A stretch of 64,000 nt of DNA from assembly GCA_949752745.1 (NCBI GenBank), contig OX457029.1, positions 13,146,039 to 13,210,038 on the forward strand. The letters run 5' to 3'. Made by a program: the position numbers and the translations under genes. Numbering within the stretch: the first letter of the stretch is position 1; each line of letters starts with the position of its first letter. Below are positions 27,926 through 40,318 of the stretch, in pieces. Source of the DNA: Protula sp. h YS-2021 (lineage: Eukaryota > Annelida > Polychaeta > Sabellida > Serpulidae). The notes under the pieces were generated by a model. It saw nothing but the letters and a program-made list of their open reading frames with translations, had not been told where the DNA came from and searched no databases.

Positions 27926-30900
27926 ATGGATGATGATTCGAGTTTCCTTTGTTTAAAGTGTACTAAAACAGTAGTAACTGATGCGATAGAATGTTCTCTT
28001 TGCTATAAGTGGTCGCATAGAAAGTGTGCTAAGCTTTCAATTCGAGAGCTAAGAGCGATGAACAGTGACGAAATATACTGGTATTGTGAGCGTTGCGTAG
28101 ATATTTTTCCATTCAAGAGCCTTACGCATGACGAATTTCTGTTTGAGAATTCTTTCTACGAATTAAACGAGGAAGTATTTGATGTGCTCTGTAAGTTTAA
28201 GGATACTAAGTTTGATTCTTATGTATATTCAGATCATAAAATGTGTGAATACGATTGTGATATTGATCCAGATATCAATTTTTTTAATTCTTTAGAAACA
28301 AAATGTGATTATTTTACAAGTGATGATTTCACTCACAAAATTTCGCAGATAGATGGCTTCAGCATAATTCACATAAACAGTAGAAGCATTAAATCAAACT
28401 TTGACAATTTAAAGCTGTTTTTGTATAGTCTTAAATATACTTTTGATGTCATTGCAATAAGTGAAACGTGGCTCCAAAGTGAGGACAATAGCGATGATTA
28501 TATGTTGGAACAATACAATATGGCTTATGTAAATCGTACCAACAAAAAAGGTGGTGGAGTATTACTTTACGTACTTAACTCTTATAAATACAAAATTATT
28601 AAATCTTTGTCAGTCGCGATAGAAGATCTTTTAGAATGTATTTCAATAGAACTGTCTTGTGAAGGACGAAAAAACAAAGTAATAAGTTGCATGTATAGAA
28701 CCCCTGGTAGTTCCGTTGAATTGTTTTGTGATAAAATTAACCATTTCTTATGTCAAGTTCAAAACTCCAAGTCTATTTTTTTATGTGGTGATTTCAATAT
28801 CAACCTACTGAATTATGACAAGCATTTACAAGCAAAACACTTTGTCGATCTACTGCTGAGCTATGGATTGTTTCCAATGATTAACAAGCCAACTCGTATC
28901 ACGCTAGGTAGTGCAACCATTATAGATAATATCTTTACAAATGTAAGATGTAAAAGTTCAAATGGTGTTTTACTAGATGATACAATAAGTGATCATTTAC
29001 CAGTATTTGGAGTTATTAAAAATGAAAATGTCAATCGGAAGCTCAGTAAAACCTATAGATACCTTAGAGCAACAAACGAGAATAATATAAAATCATTTAT
29101 GTATGAATTAAATTGCAATGACTGGTCTTCTTTATATAGGACAAATGATGTTAACGAAGCATACAACTTTTTTATTGCCGAGATTAAACGTTTATATGAT
29201 AAGAATTGTCCTTTGAAAAAAGTTTGTATAAATAATAAGAGGCCTCATAAGCCGTGGATAACAAAGGGTTTAAAAAAATGTATACGTAGAAAAGAGAAAC
29301 TACATATGCGCTTTGTACAAAACAGAACTGTAGACAATGAACGTAAATATAAAACTTACAGGAATAAACTAACTTGTATTAAACGTTTTGCCGTGAAGCT
29401 GTACTACAGTCATACTTTGGAAAAAAACATCTTCAATATTAAACAAACGTGGCGTATTTTAAACGAAGCAATTAATAAGAAAAAATCAGGTTCTTCCTTA
29501 CCAGATAAATTTGTAGACGCCAAGGGCTGTAAAGTAGCAGATCGGAAAGAAGTTGCTAACAATTTTAATTCTTTCTTTGTTGATGTTGGACCTACTTTAG
29601 CTAACAATATTGAATCTGTGCCTGAAAAATGCATTTATGATTTCCTGAAATCTTCTAATATTAATTCTATGTTTACATCAGCGGTCGTTGAGTCTGAAGT
29701 AATTAGTATAGTTGATAAATTTAAGAATAAAACGTCTATGGATTGTGAAAATTTAGATATGACGATAATTAAGCAGATTATGGGGTTTATTGCAAAACCT
29801 TTTGTATATATTTGTAATCTTTCGTTTACTAGTGGGCTGTTTCCAGAGCAAATGAAAATTGCTAAAGTAGTGCCTTTGTTTAAGTCTGGTGACAAAGAAT
29901 CCTTTAATAATTACCGGCCTGTATCACTTTTGCCCCAATTTTCTAAGGTCCTTGAAAAATTATTTTATGTCAGATTAAACAAATTTGTAAATGAAAATAA
30001 TTTATTGTCAGAATGTCAGTACGGTTTTAGAAATAACAGAGCTACCTCACTTGCCTTAGTCGAATTGTTAGAAAAAATTACAAATTCTTTAGATAACAGA
30101 CTGTCAACTGTTGGTGTTTTCATCGACCTAAAAAAAGCGTTCGACACGATCAATCACAAACTATTGTTAAAAAAACTTGAACATTATGGTATTAGGGGTG
30201 TAGCATTAAATTGGATAAGCAGTTACTTGTATAATCGTCTTCAATATGTAAAATTCAAAGACACAAAATCTGAAAAACTGATGGTCAAATGTGGAGTACC
30301 TCAGGGCTCTATATTGGGTCCTCTTTTATTTATATTATATATAAATGACATATGTAATGTTTCAAAAATGTTAATGTTTATTTTGTTTGCAGACGATACA
30401 AATTTGTTTTTCTCTGGTCGTGATACTGCTGTTTTGTGTAGCAAAATAAATGGTGAACTTGAAAAATTAAATATTTGGTTTAAAGTTAACAAACTGTCAC
30501 TTAATGTCAAAAAGACCAATTATATGATCTTTTCAAATACTAGTGCAAGTGTTACAATAAGTCCTGAGATTAGCGGTTGCCGTATTGAACGAGTATATGT
30601 AACAAAATTTCTCGGAGTATTAATTGATAGTAAACTTACGTGGAGAGATCATGTATCATTTGTCAGTCAGAAGTTATCTAAATGTTGTTCCATAATTTAC
30701 AAGGCCAGTTATTGTTTAAACGTAAGCGCTCTTCGTTCCTTATATTGTACTCTTTTTTTGCCTTATATCACATACTGTAGCGAAATTTGGGGAGTTGCAA
30801 GTAAATGTATTACGAATTCAATTGTCAAATTGCAAAAGAAAGTAGTCAGAATAGTCTGTAAAACTAGTAAATATGCCCATACAAACGAGCTGTTCTACAA

Positions 30901-31210
30901 GTTACGAATGATCAAATTTTATGATTTGGTAGACTTAAAAGTATTAATTATAATGTATAAAGCCTACAAATCCGCTCTTCCTTCAAATGTCCAAGTATGT
31001 TTTCATAGCAAAAGTTTCAAATACGATACTCGTGGAAAAAATCAGTTCAAAACACAATATGCACGTACAAAAATAAAATCTAGATGCATAAGTATCTATG
31101 GTGTAAAATTGTTCAAAGGAATTCCTGATCACATCAGAAATGCTTCTAATTTAAATTCTTTTAAAATGAAATACAAGCAATGCGTGTTTGATAAATATCT
31201 GAATTTATAA
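27926..31210 (+). CDS. LINE ORF2: PHD finger, APE endonuclease, reverse transcriptase
   Basis: 1094 aa, intact. Residues ~9-58 form a PHD-type zinc finger (C-x2-C ... C-x2-C ... H-x2-C ... C-x2-C). The endonuclease follows from ~145: SIIHINSRSIKSN, IAISETWLQS, GGGVLLYV, FLCGDFNINLL (~286) and SDHLPVFG (~354), all catalytic motifs present. The reverse transcriptase spans ~640-900: VVPLFKSGDKESFNNYRPVS, FIDLKKAFDTINH, GVPQGSILGPLLFILYIND and FADD (~821). The C-terminal region (LPYITYCSEIWG and later) matches LINE tails. It nicks target DNA and copies the element RNA there. Codon use is strongly AT-rich. A PHD finger fused to the front of ORF2 is unusual but known for ORF1 of CR1-type elements. 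I would place it in the Jockey/CR1 superfamily without naming a clade. Confidence 0.92.
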   Translation: MDDDSSFLCLKCTKTVVTDAIECSLCYKWSHRKCAKLSIRELRAMNSDEIYWYCERCVDIFPFKSLTHDEFLFENSFYELNEEVFDVLCKFKDTKFDSYVYSDHKMCEYDCDIDPDINFFNSLETKCDYFTSDDFTHKISQIDGFSIIHINSRSIKSNFDNLKLFLYSLKYTFDVIAISETWLQSEDNSDDYMLEQYNMAYVNRTNKKGGGVLLYVLNSYKYKIIKSLSVAIEDLLECISIELSCEGRKNKVISCMYRTPGSSVELFCDKINHFLCQVQNSKSIFLCGDFNINLLNYDKHLQAKHFVDLLLSYGLFPMINKPTRITLGSATIIDNIFTNVRCKSSNGVLLDDTISDHLPVFGVIKNENVNRKLSKTYRYLRATNENNIKSFMYELNCNDWSSLYRTNDVNEAYNFFIAEIKRLYDKNCPLKKVCINNKRPHKPWITKGLKKCIRRKEKLHMRFVQNRTVDNERKYKTYRNKLTCIKRFAVKLYYSHTLEKNIFNIKQTWRILNEAINKKKSGSSLPDKFVDAKGCKVADRKEVANNFNSFFVDVGPTLANNIESVPEKCIYDFLKSSNINSMFTSAVVESEVISIVDKFKNKTSMDCENLDMTIIKQIMGFIAKPFVYICNLSFTSGLFPEQMKIAKVVPLFKSGDKESFNNYRPVSLLPQFSKVLEKLFYVRLNKFVNENNLLSECQYGFRNNRATSLALVELLEKITNSLDNRLSTVGVFIDLKKAFDTINHKLLLKKLEHYGIRGVALNWISSYLYNRLQYVKFKDTKSEKLMVKCGVPQGSILGPLLFILYINDICNVSKMLMFILFADDTNLFFSGRDTAVLCSKINGELEKLNIWFKVNKLSLNVKKTNYMIFSNTSASVTISPEISGCRIERVYVTKFLGVLIDSKLTWRDHVSFVSQKLSKCCSIIYKASYCLNVSALRSLYCTLFLPYITYCSEIWGVASKCITNSIVKLQKKVVRIVCKTSKYAHTNELFYKLRMIKFYDLVDLKVLIIMYKAYKSALPSNVQVCFHSKSFKYDTRGKNQFKTQYARTKIKSRCISIYGVKLFKGIPDHIRNASNLNSFKMKYKQCVFDKYLNL

Positions 31211-31495
31211 ATCTTGGTTCATTCTGAAACAGTGCGTCCTAAATCACTTTCTTTTCTTATTTGTTTCGACTGTTTGTAAACATTGACTAGCCTATTGGTA
31301 AAACTTAGATACTCTGTTGTTGTGACTTAATGTAAGTAAAGCAGGTGGATCAGGTCTACAAGTTTTTTTAAAAACTTTTTCGATTCACCTTTTCTTCATG
31401 CTATCATTATCGTAATCTTGCAGTGTTACTTGTATCAATTTGTACATATACATGATGAATAAATAAATCTATCTATCTATCTATCTATCTATCCC

Positions 31496-31991
31496 TATTA
31501 GCGTAACAATGTAAGGCTTCGTAGATCTAACACAGAGATATGCGATGTTATAGGTACAAGTCAGAGCTGACTCGGAGTTAAAAACTGGGGGACGGTCCTT
31601 GGTTGTACTAGTATATTAACTGAAGAGGAATAACCCCACTTTCAGTTTAACAGTTTCAATCATGAAAAGTAATTGAATGTTAAGGAACATAAAGCCGAAT
31701 CAAGTTTTTTTTTTTTACAAGTGAACCTAAAAATCCTATGATATCGCTCAGGCCTGTTACATTCGAATGTCTGTTCTTAATACTAGCCTGGGACCGAAAT
31801 TCCTTTCCAATTCTTTCTTTCGGAATTCGCGAAATCTGACATTTTACTAAAACAGAGTAGAGCCAAAATGACGGTCAAAATAAGGACTTCAAATGAAAAT
31901 GCAGCACCTCAGATCGCAAAGAGGCTCCAAAAAAGAAAAACGATTTGATTATTATTGTGAGTACCCTAGGGTTGTTGCTCTCTTTCTTTTT
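31496..31991. other. Flank of LINE, nothing recognised
   Basis: No gene seen between the LINE tail and the next LINE fragment. Confidence 0.5.
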
Positions 31992-33240
31992 TAAATATTC
32001 AGAATCAGAATCATGTTTATTGGAACTTGTTGCAACCTATAGGTTGTGAAAAATCATGGCATGTACATTAATATATAATTGCTATTAATTTGCATTAAAA
32101 ACATTCAGAAATATTTAAATAAAATCAAGAAAGTTTGCTATAAGTTATATAATTATCTCAAACTTCTAGATTTCATTGCATATTTCAGTTTTAGTATTGT
32201 ATTCTAATTGTTAGTAGTTTATCTTAGTTTAACTGGTGTGTAAATTAAATATGCAGTATGATATGAAAGAATTTTTGTATTTGGCCGTTCTTATTTGTGG
32301 TAAAGGAAGTTCATTAGCTTATTGCAGAGTATGGTTCATATTTTGAGGTTTTGGAAGGAGATAATGCAAAATGTTATTTGGGTCTTGCATTTGTATAAAG
32401 AACTTCTGCCATAGTTGGAGTCTTCTTTCCTTTAGAGATGTTAGGTTATTTTTTATCATTGCATTTTTGTAGTTTAAATCTGGGAAATCCATTTTAGAGG
32501 CCCTCTTCTACACTGCTTCTAGTGCAAGTTCTTGTTCTTATGTAATAGTTCTACGCCATGCCTGTACCGCATACTCTAGTTTGGTGCGTACTATGGCTTG
32601 TAAAGCATAGTTAGGTCGTTTTCATTGATTTTTGCTCGTTTTAGTTGTCTCAAGTAGTACAATTTTGACGACGAGCTTGAAACTATGTTTTCCGCATGGA
32701 TATCCCACATTAAGTTGCTTTGGATTATGAGGCCTGGCAGTTTACTCCAAGTAACTTGATGAATTTCAACATTATTTAGTTTTATCGGTTTCACTGGTGT
32801 TTCCGCTGGGGTTGTTGAAATAATCATCTCATGCGTTTCAAAGGGATTCAGATCCATACAATTATTTTCACTCCACCTTTGTATTTGGTCTGCAGTTTCT
32901 TGTAGTTTACTTGATCTATTTATTTCGGATCTGTCCATAATATCATCAGTAGTTGTATCGTCAACGTATTTGTAAATGTCCAGAGGTGCTTCCAGGTCGT
33001 CAAACTATATGATAAAACCTTCTATACCAAACAGAGCAACCTAATGGTACTGCTCCACGAGGTTTTATAGCAATGGATTGATGTTTTTCAACTTTTGTCG
33101 TTTATTGTCTCTCTTCCAAGAATGAGAAGAACCAGTTAATTAGTATATGGGGAACTTCTAATTTTTGTTGTTTGTCTAACAGGATTTTATGGGTAATTTT
33201 GTCGAATGCTTTGGAGTAATCAAGGGGCAAGACTTTACTA
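31992..33240 (-). pseudogene. Decayed CR1-like LINE 3' fragment
   Basis: The reverse strand from 33240 reads LDYSKAFDKITHKILLDKQQ, NWFFSFLEERQ (then stop), GAVPLG, a lost YVDD region around DIYKYVDDTTTDD, then QIQRWSENNCMDLNP, KLPGLIIQSNLMWDIHAENI and LYYLRQLKRAKI. These are RT motifs 3-7. It has several stops and frame changes and is 5'-truncated. The 3' end is CCAATAAACATGATTCTG with two ATTCTG units, the CR1-type tail. It belongs to a different family from the LINEs at 20.6 and 26.7 kb. Confidence 0.85.
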
Positions 33241-35149
33241 CGGATAGTGAAATAACAGCACTCATATTACATCAAAAGAATATCTAAAATATTGAACCTT
33301 CTCTTCAAATTCAATCAATATTTGCAATTAGTATTAACGAAATATGTATATATATATATGTATTTCTGTATATATATCGTCACCTGTAACCTATATATAC
33401 TATATATACCATTCACTTAAACACTCAAAGAGAAAGACACTGCGGGAAAGCAAAAGCAATATTATGAGTAATTATGATGAAGGAAGTCTATATGTTCCAT
33501 GTTCATAAAAAACTCTGACAACATTATAAACAAAACCAGAAACTGCAATATGAAAATATGAGAAAAATATGAGTGCATTACAGATATATATTCATGTTAA
33601 CTAAACCATACTGTGAGGCAAAAGATAAATTTAGGGTATTATTTTAAACTTAGCATTCCTCCTTTAAGAGTGGTTTAAAAAGTCATAGACACACGTGGTA
33701 ACTAAGCTGCCTTACAACATATTGAATGAGTGGGTCATGATGTACTTGTCTGATTACAGATTGAAAACCAAAGCGCTAAAATGAACGTTTATCTAACAAC
33801 AGTGAGTTCCTTCAGCACTTAGGGTTTACAATTATTATTTCAAATGCAAGATGTAAAGACTTCTCCATTGAAGATCTTTATATGAAAAGGGACCACTGCA
33901 CACCTGTACTAGTTTCTAATTTAATTAATAATTTATAATTTAATGAAGAACAGTCTCAATATTGTTAATCTTCCACGTGACATTGGCCACGAGGATGCTT
34001 TACATAGCAGGAAACAATGTGTCATTACCACACGATTAAATTAGAAACCATTGCACATGTATGCAGATAGCCCATTTCACTTCAATTCCTTCATTTTAGT
34101 CTCTACATTGGATTAATATACTTAATAATAATCGGCCCGCACCAGGTAGATTTTTCATAAAAAACAAGCAAAAATTTAAATAGAGGCAAAAACACCGGAT
34201 TTTTTCTTGCCAAGCATGACAGAGCCCTTAAAATATCGTATTATTAATTCGGGTATCAGAGTGTTTTGAAATGTTTTCGTTATCTTTCAATAGTGTTTTT
34301 GGGGGAGGACATGCGTTTTCATATGTTTAAAATTAAGCTTTGGTTTCGTTCTTGTATACATGAAATGATTTTTTTAAACATTCATTACGAACCCCAAATA
34401 AGAGCTCATTTTCGTTCACGTGATCAGCCCACTATTAATGAAGAAACCGATTCGTTTGTATTGCGGTCCTTAAACCCAAGAACTTCCTCAAACATTGCGG
34501 CATTAATTAGTGCAATGCTGTAAAACCTTGAAAATCTTGTGACAATCTCAGACTTGTCTGCTGGTATCTAAAAGTTACGGAAGCGGATCGACAGCTGTAT
34601 TTACAGTAAAACCTGCACTAACAACATCCTGTATATCAGGAACACCTGGAAAATAGTTCACGCCATACTGTTTTGAAATCAATTTAACTTCCACTCTAAG
34701 AAAATCTGTATAACAGAGACAACTGATTATTAAGGAATAGGGACAATATTTTAGCACCAAATCAAATGTATATTAAGGAAAGCAGTCTTGTGTCTCATAA
34801 AGTAAACTAGACCAAATTTCGTAGAAAGCAGAACGACCAACTTGCAGAAATCACTAAAGAAAATATTTGTATTAAATTGATTGAGAAGGTAAAGTCACCC
34901 AGTACCCCTTCTTTGTCGTCGTTTTGGCCTAACGGCTTAATAGTTAATCCAAAATTGCTCTATCTCTAACCAAGATAATAGTCAACTTTCGATTTTTGAA
35001 ATTGCCCGCGATCGAGAATGTCAAGATCATCGCAGTAATTCTTATGTAACGCTGTTAAAGCCTATAAGGTCGAAAATGAGCTCAGAATCTCTTATCATTT
35101 ACAAGATAAGTCTGCCTTTGTTAACGGTACAAGCGTTCAGGTGATTTTT
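33241..35149. other. Gene-free stretch
   Basis: No coding sequence supported. At 34607 TA-CAGTAAAACCTGCACTAAC resembles a pogo/Tigger terminus. A short TA-rich run lies at 33346-33410. Confidence 0.5.
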
Positions 35150-35885
35150 CACCTAGGCCTCTCGTAAAAAATTACTTTTTTGGCGATCCGCCAAAAATTG
35201 TCCGAATGGTTACATTTTAAAAATGATTTGCTTCCAATTTTTAAAATGCTTCTTTTCGCACAATTTTGATCAGAATCCTTTTCAAGTTTCTCTCTTGAAA
35301 AGAAAAGGTACTTTTTGTTGATCCACCAAAGATTGGCTAAATGGGTGTGGGAGGGGGTGGGAGGGACAAATATATCTTTTTGGTGGCCAGTTCTTAAAAT
35401 GTTTCTACTTGCAGAATTCTGATCGGATTACCTTTTAATTTTGCATCAATGTTCAACAGATTTTCTGCTGTTGAAAAGCTAGCTAAGTGGAAACATTTAA
35501 AAAATTTTGGGGTGTCAATTTTCGAAATTCTTCGACTGCACAGACGTCTCTTGAAACGTTTTGGCGATCCACCAAAACTGACCAAATAGTGGACATTTTT
35601 TAGCAATCAATTTTTGAAAGATTTCTCACCCACAATTTGGATCGGATTGTCTTTAAATTTAGCATAGATATTCACTAGGTGGGTCGCTTTTAAGAAGTCT
35701 ATTTTTTGGCAATCCGCCAAAAAATAGCTGAATGGGGGCATTTAGGAAAAATTAGTAGCCAATTTGCAAAATGCTTCGTCTCCCACAATTTTGGATCGGT
35801 CGTTCAAATTTTGAACGATGGTTTCCTAATTGGTTCTCTCTTCAAAATTTTTGTCAATTCGCCAGAATCTTCCCCGGTTTAAACG
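35150..35885 (-). repeat. 155-bp satellite family, inverted diverged block
   Basis: TTTTGGCGATCCGCCAAAA-type words at about 35178, 35325, 35560 and 35708, with CACAATTTTGATC and AAAATGCTTC words between, are the reverse complement of the 2610-4895 core. About four or five decayed units. Confidence 0.8.
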
Positions 35886-37207
35886 AGGGGTTAATGTGAC
35901 AACGCTGAATCATGTTCACAAGAATTTAAAATACAAGGTACAGTGATGTACATGGAGCCAAGATCACAGGTATTCTACCATTCATGTTGAGTTTTGCTTT
36001 AATATTTTCAAATAGGGTTCAAAGAGAAAGCACCATATCTACAGCGTTGAAAAGTAACGGTCAAGGAGTGAAATTATCTAATCTCTCCATTTCACTAACA
36101 TCTCATTACCTCGATAGCTCATGCTGAGTTTCATTCAAATTCGTTCACTTCCTTTGGTAGAATCATGTTTATAAGACAAGAAGCAGTATTGAACGTAGAA
36201 ATTAAATGTCATACAATGAAACTGACTAATCACTCGAGGTCATTCAAACATAATCATCTCCAGAAATTAGTTATCCATTTTCCGACTTTTGAGCTATCAA
36301 ATTCACAGGATTCACGGCTGCAAAGTGTTTCCATGACTTTGAATGATCCGCCGTAAGAACATACAAACTTAAATACTCACTCAAGTTACATAAAAAGTTG
36401 CATAATGTTATAAAGGAGAGAATGACTCAAGGGCAGAGAGATGGAGAAGCGGTCAGAACAAAAACATCTTGTCGTTTCTGTTCTGCTCAGGTAGCACATA
36501 TAAAGTCACACAAGAGGTGGAATGGAAAGGAAGTCTTAATATGAGATCAGTAAACTTTCTTTCAAATATCTAAAAGACTGCTTTCAATTCTGTTATAAGT
36601 TCGTTTGCCTGCCATGGCATATGATATTACTGCATTATTGATCGCACTCTGTCTTTGAACTGCTCAAACATAGGATCATCGTAATATTCTCTGTATGGTG
36701 CTTAATTGGCAATTAAATCATGGTCTTGATGTCACTTTATTTATAAAGCATGTTATTAGTTTCCACGAAAATCCTGCCTTGTTTCTACAGTCTGCTTTTG
36801 TTTCTTAACAGTAGTCTTCATATCATGTCAAGTAAGTACTTTGTAAACGAAAATGGACTTAAGTACCCAAGCTAACTTGAACTTATTACTACATATTGAA
36901 AGTCTCAAATAAGCAAGAATAGAAAATTCGACAAACACTTTTTGAATAGACGTTTCGCATTATTACCTAGACAAAACAAAACAAAAACAGACCGGAAGTA
37001 AAACAAAATAGTTGCGACCCGTTCTTATAACACTTTCCTTGACTCGTCAACAACAGCTTTCTCTAATGACATGTGTAAAACTTTTCCTGATGTCTATATA
37101 TTTATAGACATACAGACCTTGAAATGTATGATAGGGGCATTTCTAGGATTCGTTTTTGCACTACCTTTCCTTAAACGTCAATACTATGCTTTCGAACAAA
37201 ATTTCAG
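35886..37207. other. Gene-free stretch
   Basis: No supported gene or named repeat. Confidence 0.5.
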
Positions 37208-37278
37208 GAAACGTCAGGATTCGATCTCAGAACCCTAGGGTGGCAAGGCCGGCGCTCTCACCAACCCCAGTGACGTTT
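37208..37278 (-). mobile_element. tRNA-derived SINE head
   Basis: The reverse strand GGGGTTGGTGAGAGCGCCGG...GGTTCTGAGATCGAATCC has A-box-like (GGTTGGTGAGAGCG) and B-box-like (GAGATCGAATCC) words about 30 bases apart, as in tRNA-derived SINEs. It has no intact cloverleaf acceptor stem. Confidence 0.55.
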
Positions 37279-38899
37279 CCACTGACAACTAGAAAATGTC
37301 TTCTGGTGTCTGTGCAACGTTTTTGTATCTCTTTTATTTCGTTACAAAAACCACGTTATTGTGAAATGTAACTCCAAATCAGAATCATCCAAAAACCACG
37401 TACAAGATCACATGTCCCATCAAAAAGATTTAAGCGTGATTAAATAAATAATGATAGAAATAGCCATTTAATTATTAAAATTTTAGCATTGTTTAGTCTG
37501 AATTAAAGTTTCAATGTACATCAAACCAGGTATTTTGGATTCAGTCTGTTGTTAATTTTTCTGGGAACCGATTTTTTTAGTTTTTCACACTTTGATTGAC
37601 CCCCTCTCGAATAACAAAGATTGCACATTCCATTCAATGCGAAGGCATTTTGTCGGCTCTGTCTCCAAAGTGGTATTTATTTTACAACAAGCACCTGTCT
37701 TGGGTAGTTAAATAACCTACATTTCGACTTGCACGAGAGAAAAATTTTCATCAAAGATTCACAAGCAAATAATTGGTGATTCCGCTCACACGATGACTCT
37801 ATTGTTTCACATGTCTGTTTTTGTTCTTAGTTTCATTTCCTTATCAATTAAAATTGGGATAGGAAAAATTACCTTTCCTTAACCTACGTCATATGAAAAG
37901 AAAAAACGCTGTTTTCATGTAGAAAAAAATCAGGTTACCATTGCTGTATGATGTGCCCTATACTGGACACATAAGCTAACAACATTCTGTTCTCTCTGAT
38001 TATATGGCTGAAGTACGATTCTTTCAATTCCATCTCATATTTTGCAATTTAAAGTAAACCACAGAAGACTTTACACCATCTATTATCTTTGACAACTGCT
38101 TCGTTTTGATTGCTACTGTTTCAAAATTTACAAAGCTTACAACAGCGACAGTATGTACAGAGAAATGTTGTTCATAAACACAAACATCTGCAGTCACTAT
38201 AGTAAAGCTAATAATTTCCATTAAGTGCTTATGTATGAAAAAGTATTTCTGAAATCCAAGGAGCCACTTGGCATTATATGAGTTACCACGCGTGTCCAAC
38301 AAAACCAAAGAAGGAGGGCAATATTGAAGTCAGACGCGGTGCACGAGGAGTGCCAATTTCATCAAAAAGGACGTAATTTCCATTCAGTACTCCGCATTTA
38401 GTTAAAAGCTTAGCACTCCCCCTTAAGTTAAATCATTTATTGGAAACCGCAAATAACCATGTGTCATTGAAATGTGTGTCTGACCATATGGCGGATAGAG
38501 ATGTATTTACTATTTTATATTTTTTTTTCATATTTCTTCAAATATTTTAAAAAATATTGTCCTACATCTGAATAAATTTAGGTTGCAACGCCGGTCAAAT
38601 TAGAGTAAATCTGTTATTTGTGAAGAGTAATTTTATTAATTTAAATTTATTAAGAACGTATATATATAATCTACATAAATGAAATAAATGTTTGCTTACT
38701 ATAATAGATTTTAAGGAAGGCGTGTAGGGTCATGTGCATGAACTGACCAGATTTTGATCCCTTGCTATCGTACATTTTGCTGATTAAACCATCATATTGA
38801 TGAATTTTATCAGCAGGGTCGGGCAACTTATGGCCCCATCCTTTCCTGTCACAAATCCATGCCTCGCATGTCTACGCCATCCCCACCCAAATCGAGCCA
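37279..38899. other. Gene-free stretch
   Basis: AT-rich. I find no supported gene, RNA or repeat. Confidence 0.5.
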
Positions 38900-39170
38900 G
38901 TTTCTGTGATTAAGACAATAGGGAACACAAGCAATTTCAGACAGCAGCGATATAGTGATTATGACGACAGGGAGCACAGCAAGTAGTTTCAGGTTACAGA
39001 GGTATAGTTTCATTGATTATGACCATAATCAGTGATTATGACGACAGGGAGTGCAACAAGTACTTTCAAGTTACAGAGGTATAGCTTCATTGATTATGAC
39101 GATAATCAGTGATTATGACGACAGGGAGCATAACAAGTAGTTTCATGTTACAGGGGTATAGCTTTCTCCT
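38900..39170 (+). repeat. ~85-bp tandem repeat, three units
   Basis: GATTATGACGACAGGGAG occurs at about 38957, 39035 and 39112, each followed by a CA-CAAGTAGTTTCAGGTTACAG.GGTATAG-type segment. Confidence 0.85.
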
Positions 39171-39599
39171 TTTCATAGTCAAAATAAATACATTAATGCA
39201 TTAATAACAAAACGAGAAGGATATATGAAAGAATTTTGCTTCTAAGAAATGGCAATGTGGAAGTGTCAGTAAGCCATATGCATCAAAAGTACTATACAAA
39301 GCATCTTTTGCACAAAATAGAAGTCAGCACTGTATCAAGCTACTCACCTATCAGTTATTCAGCTATTAAATCTCTACTTTTCGTTTCGAGTCTCTGCATG
39401 CGCGTGACAAAGCCAAGGTGTAAATATTTCAGTGAAATAATGGTTCAAGTATTTAAATGCCGAGAAGCTGACAGAACTAGTGCGAGTTAACACCATTTCA
39501 AACAACCGCATTTTTATCATAGCTGAGAATTGATAAGGCTTAAGCTAATACACACGTCTTGTATCATTCAGTGAGAGTATTAATCTGACCTGCTTTCCC

Positions 39600-40060
39600 A
39601 TACACATTAAGCTCGACTGGCGTTTATCATAGTGATAAACGCTGGATTGAGGGTATGGTCCTGTGATCAAAGACAAAGTGTGCATGACTGGCGCCTTTCA
39701 TTATGAGAACCGCTGCATGGGGTGTTCAAAGACAGATTAAGAACGACTTGCGTCTATCATTGCCCAATCTGCTGGATGGGATTTATTGCATTGCGTACAA
39801 AGACGCAGTGTGCATGCCTGCCATCTCTCAGTGGGAACATGAATCATGACCTAAAACTCACAGCGTGATGCTTATTGGCTTGCGTGCAAAGATGCAGTGC
39901 TCCCGAGAGACGACTTTTATTGTGGCCATCAAATCTCAGTTAAGAGCCGTTGTATGGGGTGTATAGGCCTGCGTTCATTAACACAGTGCACGCGACTGGC
40001 GTCAATCATTGTGAGCCCTTGTAGAACTCTGTTTATAATAAGAAGCAAGCCTGCCCTCTG
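39600..40060 (+). repeat. Degenerate ~80-bp tandem repeat
   Basis: Loose units built from GCATGACTGGCGCCTTTCAT and CGCTGGATGGGGTG, TCAAAGACAAAGTGTGCATG words recur about five times. Heavy divergence. No coding sense. Confidence 0.6.
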
Positions 40061-40318
40061 GCGACAGCACCTGTTGCAAAGAACAATAAAAGTGTATTAC
40101 AATTCCACCTTATGCATTCACCTAAAGCTGCAGGCCCGATTTTAAGTAAAGCATTGCTAGTTAATCAACTAAGCATTAGATTTAGGTACCAAAGATAAAT
40201 TCCTCAAAAGGTAAAACACTACTACAGAGAGTTTCTGAAAGCCAAAGTTCAGACACAAATTATATTATACATTAAAAGAAAAATTAATAGCTATGTTACT
40301 TTTCAACATAACAAATAC

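Larger units (their letters stand above)
26700..31495 (+). mobile_element. Apparently intact non-LTR retrotransposon (Jockey/CR1 superfamily)
   Basis: ORF1 (26834-27655) and ORF2 (27926-31210) are both uninterrupted, separated by 270 bp. A ~285-bp 3' UTR ends with AATAAATAAA and a (TCTA)n tail at about 31467-31492. A microsatellite tail rather than poly(A) is common in CR1/L2/Daphne-type elements. The ~4.8-kb length is full-size for the superfamily. The 5' end is not fixed. A short ORF at 26715 overlaps the ORF1 start in another frame. The lack of any stop in 1094 codons contrasts with every other retroelement in the window and suggests recent insertion. Confidence 0.88.

Noticed and set aside
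34266..34523. 85-codon forward frame as a gene
   Set aside because: No recognisable domain, and surrounding DNA is non-coding in composition.
38880..39180. CRISPR-like array
   Set aside because: Only three ~85-bp direct repeats without unique spacers; eukaryotic context.
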